Assembly (NCBI RefSeq): GCF_000835495.1
Contig: NW_015622546.1
Coordinates: forward strand, 622,883-686,882
Reading direction: 5' to 3'
Length of the DNA: 64,000 nucleotides
Source of the DNA: Cladophialophora immunda
Lineage: Eukaryota > Ascomycota > Eurotiomycetes > Chaetothyriales > Herpotrichiellaceae
Numbering within the stretch: the first letter of the stretch is position 1; each line of letters opens with the position of its first letter. The position numbers and the translations under genes are program-made. This document shows, piece after piece, positions 57,365 through 64,000 of the stretch. The notes under the pieces were generated by a model, which saw only the letters and a list, made by a program, of their open reading frames with translations, was not told where the DNA came from and made no database searches.

Positions 57365-58362
57365 TCAACCGACTGCTACGGGGCGAGGGCTATATTCTCC
57401 CCACATGTACTGGACATTGACAATGTTCCTCATCTCATACGTTTTTGCCATTGCTCGCCCATAAACCGTCTCATCATCGTATAGTGTTCCGGCCAAGACC
57501 AACAGTGGGTAGAAGTGATCATTCGAAGGGTGCGCTTCCAGATATCGTGGACTATGGGTGATACGCACAAGAGCGGCGGCAAGGTCAGCACCCTTCCCAT
57601 CGGTTAGCAGATACCCGGCAAAATGGGCGAAATCTCGCAGATACATACGGTGTTGGTGGTGATGATATCGTCGATCGACTTCTCAAAATCTGTTGCAAAC
57701 TTCGACTGTTTGGACCCCTTCTGCAGGTTATCTCGCCTGAGCAGAATTGGGAGATGGTTTCCACGGAAGATGTTGTGCACGATGGAACCAGAAGCCATGA
57801 TCAAGATACCCTCTTTCCGAAGACTTCGCAATGCTTGACCCATTCGCACGTGAAAAATGGGATCATATCTGGCGTTGAGACTGACCGTGGTGGCTGGCGG
57901 CGTGCCGTTTGGAAACATCCATAAGCAGGGCGTGGTGGGAGCGTCCACCCATTCGGCTGTTGTAGACTCCTCTACATCAGGAAACCCAGCGGCCTTCAGC
58001 AGCGATATCACTCGAAGTCCCAAGTCGCGGGAAATGTTGGGCTTGAAGTGCCTGTATTTCTCGCGCGGGACAAGCGGAGTCAGGTCTACACGAGGGTCGG
58101 AATTGGTGGCAACCCTGATTTTGTCGTCGAGTTCGATCCAGTGAGAGTTGATGATGACAACCCCCTTGATATTATTTGCGAGTATTTCGACTCCTATCTA
58201 ACAGCCGGTTAGTGTCCGATCCTGCGGGAATGGGCTTGACTTCAAGAACCGATCTAGACTTGCCTCGCGCCACCACGCTGTTGATTCGCATTCAGAAATT
58301 GACATCAAAGGAGTACCATGAGATGCGAAGATGACGGGCGTCAGCCCTTTGGAGCTCGCCAT
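57365..58362 (-). CDS. LigB/DODA-type extradiol ring-cleavage dioxygenase
   Basis: Exons 58264-58362, 57649-58197 and 57365-57592 encode 291 residues. The start MASSKGLTPVIFASHGTPLM carries the first metal histidine (SHGTP). Others are in VVIINSHW, ASGSIVHNIF and EAHPSNDHFYPL, the pattern of class III extradiol dioxygenases related to 4,5-DOPA dioxygenase. Such enzymes bind Fe(II) or Zn(II) and open a catechol ring next to the hydroxyls. The first intron has a GC donor (CGCGAG|GCAAGT); using it gives WWREIGVEILANNIKG, as in relatives. With the VOC protein at 9938 this is the second possible ring-opening enzyme. The second intron boundary (57593-57648) is less certain. Confidence 0.84.
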
Positions 58363-58443
58363 GCTAGCAGTCAAGCCTATGACAATACAATAGTAATGTG
58401 AAGTCGTTCTAGGTCTGTGAAGTGATGCCCTTCAGGTTGATTA

Positions 58444-58951
58444 TTACGGCAGGATATGCTTGTTTGCTTCCGCCACGTCATACACGTGGCCTTCTACTAC
58501 TTGCGCAAGCTGCTCGAAAGTTGGAAAGTAGGCTACTTGACTGAAACCAGAAATCAGGGGCCAGGTGGCTGGGAGCGTTGCGACGCCGGTCGCGATGGGA
58601 ATAGTATCGCTCTTTTCCGAAACCATGCTTCGTCAGGATTGGAAAACACGCCACTTTACCATATCATCACTTTTCCGAGCCTCAAACCATGGGTGGATAC
58701 GGTTTCGGCCAAACTGTGTGATTGTTCCCCGCGTTGTCCGCACGTCCTGGATGCACAGAACCCCTGGCGGCCGGCGCTCCAGATGTCCATGCTGAGATGA
58801 CCCCGGGGATGGCGTCTTTGGACCAGCACAGGAGGTATGCTTTGTATTGACCGACGGAACAGTGCAAGAATTCACACCACGAGGGTTCGAAGAGCGGGTG
58901 CGCGATTGACCACTGGGAATAAGACAGGTGTCTATTAGCTGTGCTTGACAT
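58444..58951 (-). pseudogene. Possible decayed EthD-like gene
   Basis: On the minus strand, pieces resembling an EthD protein occur in different frames: YKAYLLCWSKD near 58850, RIHPWFEARKSDDMVKWRVFQ near 58640-58700, and GFSQVAYFPTFEQLAQVVEG near 58490-58550, the last matching the second-strand motif of the EthD protein at 4820-5470. I could not join them into one frame with normal introns. A broken copy is the simplest reading, but an unusual exon layout is possible. Confidence 0.35.
58801..58808. promoter_or_regulatory. CCCCGGGG palindrome upstream of the BVMO gene
   Basis: An 8-bp palindrome 240-247 bp upstream of the Baeyer-Villiger monooxygenase start, another instance of the CCGGGG element. 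Confidence 0.4.
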
Positions 58952-59047
58952 TCATAATAGTCGTAGTCCCTAGGTCTGGCATTTCGATGTCCGACATCTA
59001 CTCAACTCTTGTTCGTATTATACTTGACATCTTGGAGGACCTGAGAA

Positions 59048-60964
59048 ATGGCTGGTGCTGAGCTGCACGCCCTGCAGGATGAGGTGCTGCGACGCTATGA
59101 GGAGTTCAAGGCGCAGCGCATCAATCCTCTGGGTGCCTCGCAATATATTGAGCTCGAACAAGCTCCTAACGAGCGCTTTGAGGCGCTTGCTGAAGATCCA
59201 TGGGTTGACCACGCGGCGAGCAATGCGCAGGAGCCGACCTTGAAAGATGGAGACGAGCTGAAGATCGTCATTTTGGGTGCTGGATATGGAGGGCTGGTTT
59301 ATGGGGCGCGCCTCCGCGAGGCCGGGTTTGCAGAAGAGGACATGCGCTTGATTGATAATGCTGGAGGATTTGGAGGAACCTGGTACTGGAACCGATACCC
59401 AGGTCTCATGTGCGATGTCGAAAGCTATCTCTACGCACCGCTCCTGGAGGAGACTAACTATATGCCGAAACACAAGTACTCTTATGGTCCAGAGCTGCGA
59501 GGCCAGGCTGAGCGCATCGCACAGAAATATGGCCTCGTCGGCTTCTTCAGGTCTACCGTCGAAAGTGCCACCTGGGACGATGAAGCTAAGAGATGGGTCG
59601 TCAAGTTGGAGCAGAACAGAGGTCCAGGGCAGGAAAAAGTCCAACTGACTGTCCGGGCGCAATTTCTCCTCCAGGCAAATGGCTTTTTGAACCATCCCAA
59701 AGTCCCGAACGTAGCGGGCCTGGAGGACTTTGAGGGTACAATGTTTCACACTGCCCGCTGGAATTATGATGCCACGGGTGGATCGCCCGAGAACCAGACC
59801 CTGGACCGGCTTCAAAATAAAAGGGTAGGAATTATTGGCACGGGCGCGACGGGTATCCAGGCAATACCTCAGCTTGCCAAGTGGGCCAAAGAGCTCTATG
59901 TCTTCCAACGAACGCCTTCAAGTGTGGACGTTCGTGGCCAACGAGAAACCGACCCCGGCGAGTGGAAACGAAAGATTGCGTCGCACAAAGGCTGGCAACA
60001 TGACCGATGCGAAAACTTTCTAAGGTGGTCGGTGGGCTTGGGCGAAGGAGAGGACTTGGTCAATGATGGATGGACCCACGCGCCATCTTACATCGGTTTC
60101 ATGGGTGCTCCTCATGCGAAGCCAGTGCAGCCGGAGGAAGTTCCCAGCCACATCAACCGCTTGCTCGCTATCGACGAAAAGATTGCGAAGGACAAACGTC
60201 AACGTATCGCCGACATCGTCAAAGATCCCAAGATCGCAGAAGCCCTAACCCCGTGGTATCCAACCTGGTGCAAGCGACCCTGCTTCCATGACGATTATCT
60301 GCCCACGTTCAACCTTCCCCACGTCCACCTCGTTGATACACTGCCCAATGGCATCGAACGGGGAACCAAAAACGGGCTTGTTGTCGGTGGAAAGGAATAT
60401 CCTCTCGATGTTTTGGTGTTCAGCACCGGATACCGCGCGCCAGGCAAGGACCAACTCGAGCCAGGATCGGTGGCGAATATGAGTTTCATTGGACGCGACT
60501 ATCTTACAATGTCAAAGAAATGGCAGACCAAGGGAGCGAGCACGCTTCACAGCTTTCAATCGCACAGCTTCCCGAATTTGTTCCTGGGCGGCTATGTCCA
60601 AATTGGCAACGGGCAGCATGCCACCTATATCATGGATCTCAAAGCCCAGCACATCGCGTATATACTCAGCGAGGCCCACAAGCGTGTCAAAGACACCTGT
60701 AGACTCACGGTGGAGGCTACCGAGGAGGCCGAAGACACATGGTCGGAAGACATTGCAAGGCATGCCGCCTGGTTCGCTGCCTATTCAATTTGCACCCCCG
60801 GTTTCTCCACCAATGAAGGAGAAGACTTAAAACCTCTGCCCCCACAGGAAGCACTTAGGAAGGCCAGAGGTGCACCGCACGCCCAAGGTTTGATCTATTT
60901 CAAAGATATCCTCAAGCGCTGGAGGGAGGCTGGGACATTAGAGGGTCTTATCATCAGCGAATGA
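59048..60964 (+). CDS. Baeyer-Villiger monooxygenase (class B flavoprotein)
   Basis: A single-exon gene of 638 residues. The first Rossmann motif is IVILGAGYGGLVYGARL, followed by GGFGGTWYWNRYPG (the BVMO-specific GGxWxxxxYPG) near residue 110. The class signature FEGTMFHTARW (FxGxxxHxxxW) is near residue 230, followed by the NADPH motif IIGTGATGIQ. An N-terminal extension of about 70 residues precedes the FAD domain, as in the larger fungal BVMOs acting on cyclic or steroid ketones. It inserts oxygen beside a ketone to give an ester or lactone, which would prepare a ring for opening. It has no intron despite its length, in contrast to the P450s. Confidence 0.92.
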   Translation: MAGAELHALQDEVLRRYEEFKAQRINPLGASQYIELEQAPNERFEALAEDPWVDHAASNAQEPTLKDGDELKIVILGAGYGGLVYGARLREAGFAEEDMRLIDNAGGFGGTWYWNRYPGLMCDVESYLYAPLLEETNYMPKHKYSYGPELRGQAERIAQKYGLVGFFRSTVESATWDDEAKRWVVKLEQNRGPGQEKVQLTVRAQFLLQANGFLNHPKVPNVAGLEDFEGTMFHTARWNYDATGGSPENQTLDRLQNKRVGIIGTGATGIQAIPQLAKWAKELYVFQRTPSSVDVRGQRETDPGEWKRKIASHKGWQHDRCENFLRWSVGLGEGEDLVNDGWTHAPSYIGFMGAPHAKPVQPEEVPSHINRLLAIDEKIAKDKRQRIADIVKDPKIAEALTPWYPTWCKRPCFHDDYLPTFNLPHVHLVDTLPNGIERGTKNGLVVGGKEYPLDVLVFSTGYRAPGKDQLEPGSVANMSFIGRDYLTMSKKWQTKGASTLHSFQSHSFPNLFLGGYVQIGNGQHATYIMDLKAQHIAYILSEAHKRVKDTCRLTVEATEEAEDTWSEDIARHAAWFAAYSICTPGFSTNEGEDLKPLPPQEALRKARGAPHAQGLIYFKDILKRWREAGTLEGLIISE

Positions 60965-61236
60965 TAGAAATCTAGCTAGCGAGTCAGAAGATGCCTGGAT
61001 GGAGCAGACTCGTGCTGTTCGGATGAGATTCCAATACATCATGTCGTTTCAACTAAGTTGGTATCGATCCCTCGTCGTCAAGCGCCGTCACAGGTACTAA
61101 GTAGGTTATGAGCACAGCCAGGCCGTTCAGCTTATGGCATACTATCTGATCTGGTCGCTACCTCGGCCCAGATGACCATGAGAAGCGTCCCCTGAGCCCC
61201 CTGCCGTCCAACGTAGCCGCTCCAGGCACTCGAGAC

Positions 61237-61819
61237 TCATGATCCAGCTGCTGCTATCATTGGGGCCATGTCCTACACAGCTGGTCAGTTCGTCGACCGA
61301 TACGGCGAAATTTAGTTTGGTCAGACCTACCACATAGAGGGTCCAAAGTTTCAATCGGGGCTCGGTATGAATCGTGGACTCATCTACCACCGCTCTCGCT
61401 GCGAGTGGGTTCTGCAGCGTTTTCCCATTGTCGAACTCGACGGTGAGTTCCCCGATCACCACAAAATCGTCACCCTTGGATGTCTGGCTGTACGCTCGTG
61501 AGATCTGGTGCCGCCGCTTGACGATCGGTCGGCCAGGCTTCGCTTTATTGCGACAATTGGTGATTTCTGCGACGGGGATTTCAGTAGAGCTCTGGGCAGC
61601 TTGTAGACAGAGATAACCACCTTCCGTGCCGACAAATTTATAACTTCCGTGGTCCAGCACGCCGTCGGGACTGAAGATCTCTGTAGCCATCCTGTAACCT
61701 GCATCGGTATGGCCGCTATCTCCAATCTCGAGCAGCTTTTCCACCAACGCTTGGAATGGCCTTGGTATTGGCAGATCTGGCCATGTCGTGCCAGCAGTCA
61801 CGTAGCTCATTGCGCCCAT
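61237..61819 (-). CDS. SnoaL/NTF2-like protein (SnoaL-3)
   Basis: Exons 61621-61819, 61331-61566 and 61237-61272 encode 156 residues. An unspliced 317-codon frame covers the locus but is misleading: removing two introns (GTGGTT...CGCAG and GTAGGT...TGTAG) gives VGTEEITNCRNKAKPG and a short last exon ending LYVDMAPMIAAAGS. That layout matches SnoaL-2 in all three exons, including the 12-13-codon final exon. It starts at MGAMSYVTAGTTWPD (61819) or at the next Met (61810). Likely the same kind of isomerase, cyclase or binder as SnoaL-2. The CCGGGGCT repeats lie 218 bp upstream, shared with TF-3. Confidence 0.83.
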
Positions 61820-62219
61820 CCTAGATGCAGCCTTTGCCGTCAGTACGATTGTGAGGTCCAGAGTCGTCTGAAATCTTGCCCATCCTCGAACAACGTGCTT
61901 CTCAGCTGCAGGAATCATAATTTCAACCTCTAAGCCAAAGCATGATTGGTCTCTCCCGACAGCCAGCCATCTCCATAGTGTTAGGATTTGGCATTTTAGC
62001 CGGTCTGAACCAAGCCCTGGCGGAAAACACAGGGGTCCGGGGCTCCGGGGCTCCGAATAACACGCTACCAGGTAACCCACGATAGCTCCCCACATCTGGG
62101 GATTCGTCTTCCCCGCTGGCGTTGACGACCATGTGCCTTTTTGTCCGCGATTTGTTTCTTATCTTCGTTATTCGCTTGACACTCACAAGGCTTTCTCCTT
62201 TAGGCACCGGAATCTCAAC
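61820..62219. promoter_or_regulatory. Divergent promoter of SnoaL-3 and TF-3 with CCGGGGCT repeats
   Basis: A 400-bp region. At 62037-62055 the sequence CCGGGGCTCCGGGGCTCCG gives tandem CCGGGGCT units, that is CGG-N5-CGG spacing. A near copy lies upstream of the MFS gene at 52105-52117. A direct repeat of CGG triplets is a typical Zn2Cys6 site, so TF-3 may regulate itself. Confidence 0.55.
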
Positions 62220-64000
62220 ATGAGTGCCACGCTGCAGGATATGGCCTGCCCAGGCCAAACGCAGTCTGCGTCCAAGGCTCAGCGAGTCAGGCGACCGATA
62301 GCCTGTGACTATTGTCGCGCGAAAAAGGTCCGATGTATGTATCAGCCAGCTGCTAAATATAGCTAGTCATGAGGTCAAGGCTGAGGACACAAGGTAATTT
62401 CGAAAATGGAGATTCATGTTTCAACTGCCTCGATCGCGACCTGGTCTGCTCGAGGCCGTTTCGTTCTCGTCAGCGGAAAAGCAGCAAGCCACACCAGCAC
62501 CGCCATGAATCTAGATCGCGAACGGATTGGATACGCGGGGTTTTGGAACCCTTTCAGCCTGATGACCATAGTCTAAACATCATATCTGCACCGAGAGCAG
62601 ATTCACCATCTCAGTTGAAGGAGACCATGTTAGGTCTTAGGCATAGTGCTCCAGCAAACCTAGCAGGTGGCGTCAGCAGCAGGCTGCTTGAGACAAGCCG
62701 TCTGGAAGATCAAGCTTCCGCAGCGCCCGGCCGCGACAACAACATTGGTGTCCACCAGAATCCCTCGCAGGGCAACAAATCCAAGTTTGCGCGAAACATT
62801 CCAGGACAAGGTCAGTCTGGTCCGCTACAGCTGCCAGGCTTTCCGGAATCATCGGAGACAACAAACGCCATACACACACCGCTGTTTGTCTCTGACCAGC
62901 ACAGCCTTAGTAGCTTGCAAAGTTCCGAGCCATCCCAGAGCAATACGGTGCAGACGGACCTGGATGAGGCCATGCAGAAAAGCAGTATCTGGTCGAGCAA
63001 GATGGTAAGTCAGATCAATGCGTGGACGTATCAGGGAGTTGTAGAGCTGAGCTTGCTGACTGCTAGTAGTCGAATTACCAGTACTCCGGTACATTTCCCT
63101 GTTCGCTCACCCAACCAAGGGTTGTAATAACTTGCAGTGCCAGGTCCGACATCGTTTATATCCATCTGTTCGACTGCAGGTATCCAATGGGTGTCTGAGC
63201 GGACCAAATCTTCCAGCTTCGTCAACTCTGCCAATGAGTTCACCGCCGGCATCACCCGGCTGCTGAAGATTGACAAACGGTTCCCGTCCACACCCATCAA
63301 GGAACCCGATGCCGCGACAGCTTTCCTTTACACTCGAGGTACTGTCTCACGCACTGATATTGACTACACCGGCATGGACCCAGGCTAACTCTGACGCGGG
63401 TCAGCTTATTTCAACGAGTCAATTGATGCTGACCTGGCTGTGGTGCATCGACCCTGGTTTGAGCAGCGATTGAACGAGTTCTACAGCTCTGGAGTGAAGG
63501 ACGAAGACGCATCATGGTACGCTCTGAGGATGGCCGTCTTCGCGTGTGGGTGTCAGATTGAGCTTTCCAAGACGGAGAGCTTCCGCGAAGCCAATGAAAC
63601 AGGCTGGCGCTATTTCGAGAATGCGCTGTCCGTCTACACCAACATCCTCTTCTATCAAACTTCGATCGTTGGCGTTCAGGCCTTGGTGGTAATGGTGAGT
63701 GCGAAGACAATCTGGGTCGATTTCCAGAAGCCTGACTTATTTAGTCGTATTATTGTTCAACTATCAGCCACGCCTGTCTCGAATATATGCTCTGCAACGA
63801 TGCTGTCCGGCTGGCCGTAGCTCAGGGACTTCACCGACAACCGCCGCCTTCGTTGAATCTGACGCAGAGCGAGATTACACAGAGACAATGCATCTTTTGG
63901 GCAGCCTATTGCCTCGAAAAGCAGACTGTATGTCTTTCGGGACGTCACTCGGTATGTCACGGAGTATTTTCACCTCACCACGGAGCCACATTCATCTGTC
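62220..64000 (+). CDS. Zn2Cys6 transcription factor (TF-3), cut by the right edge
   Basis: Readable exons are 62220-62334, 62394-63008, 63138-63338, 63405-63694 and 63745-63951; the frame continues past the window. The zinc cluster is CDYCRAKKVRC joined to NFENGDSCFNCLDRDLVC, with correct spacing across the first intron. A basic stretch (FRSRQRKSSKPHQHRH) and a serine/glutamine-rich linker follow. The next block, FISICSTAGIQWVSERT and WYALRMAVFACGCQIELS, parallels YLSICSEPAVDWVSHHI and WYALRNTIYAAGCRITLS in TF-1, so TF-1 and TF-3 are paralogs. The junction between exons 2 and 3 is uncertain: the strong GTAAGT donor at 63005 gives the wrong phase, while the overlapping GTCAGA donor at 63009 keeps frame. 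Probably a cluster regulator. Confidence 0.82.

Noticed and set aside
59018..59908. 296-codon minus-strand open frame
   Set aside because: Antisense shadow of the Baeyer-Villiger monooxygenase gene, which has all family motifs.
61142..62095. 317-codon minus-strand open frame as a single protein
   Set aside because: Splicing two normal introns gives a SnoaL-like protein ending at 61237 that matches SnoaL-2; the extra N- and C-terminal parts of the long frame are not protein-like.
1..64000. CRISPR arrays, insertion sequences and retroelements
   Set aside because: No regularly spaced repeats, terminal inverted or long terminal repeats, transposase or reverse transcriptase motifs were seen.

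Overview
The window is nuclear DNA of a filamentous ascomycete, most likely an Aspergillus/Penicillium-type Eurotiomycete. The evidence is the short introns (about 36-110 nt) with CTAAC/CTGAC branch points, spliced P450 and short-chain dehydrogenase genes, Zn2Cys6 regulators with a fungal-specific transcription factor domain, and a balanced G+C content. Gene models were built by reading both strands and splicing by hand; exon lists are in the entries. No RNA gene, CRISPR array or intact transposon was seen.

The whole 64 kb reads as one dense gene cluster dominated by oxidation and catabolism. It has no polyketide synthase, NRPS, terpene synthase/cyclase or prenyltransferase backbone gene. From left to right: DUF3237 protein, DapB-like oxidoreductase, membrane protein, EthD protein, P450-1 // SDR-1, VOC dioxygenase-like protein // SnoaL-1, DUF3237-2, FAH-family hydrolase, phenol-hydroxylase-type flavoprotein // SnoaL-2, SDR-2, P450-2 // P450-3 (0.8-24.7 kb). 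Next come two regulators, TF-1 and TF-2 (25-31 kb). Then acetoacetyl-CoA synthetase, salicylate-hydroxylase-type flavoprotein, SDR-3, a membrane protein, an AveC-like membrane protein and a second DapB-like protein (31.9-42.3 kb). Then P450-4, P450-5, a TRI12-type MFS transporter and P450-6 (43.9-55.2 kb). Last come a quinone-oxidoreductase-type MDR, a LigB/DODA extradiol dioxygenase, a Baeyer-Villiger monooxygenase, SnoaL-3 and a third regulator cut by the right edge (55.9-64 kb).

Taken together the genes suggest breakdown, or deep oxidative remodelling, of a polycyclic or aromatic/terpenoid substrate. P450s and flavoprotein hydroxylases would install oxygen, SDRs and the MDR would adjust redox state, the BVMO would insert oxygen next to a ketone, VOC or LigB dioxygenases could open a catecholic ring, the FAH-family hydrolase could cut the acyl product, and acetoacetyl-CoA synthetase could recover a C4 fragment. 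Small cup-shaped proteins (three SnoaL/NTF2-like, two DUF3237, one EthD plus a relic) and membrane proteins, one resembling the spirocyclase AveC, would handle intermediates. The substrate and order of steps are inference.

The cluster has grown by duplication: P450s 1/3/4 and 5/6, the DapB-like pair, SDR-1/2 and SnoaL-2/3. A CCGGGG/CCGGGT element recurs about 150-270 bp upstream of many start codons and is a candidate regulon site. Other points of note are five GC-AG introns, a stop codon formed across a splice junction in one flavoprotein gene, and intron-free genes of families familiar from Actinobacteria among intron-rich fungal genes.
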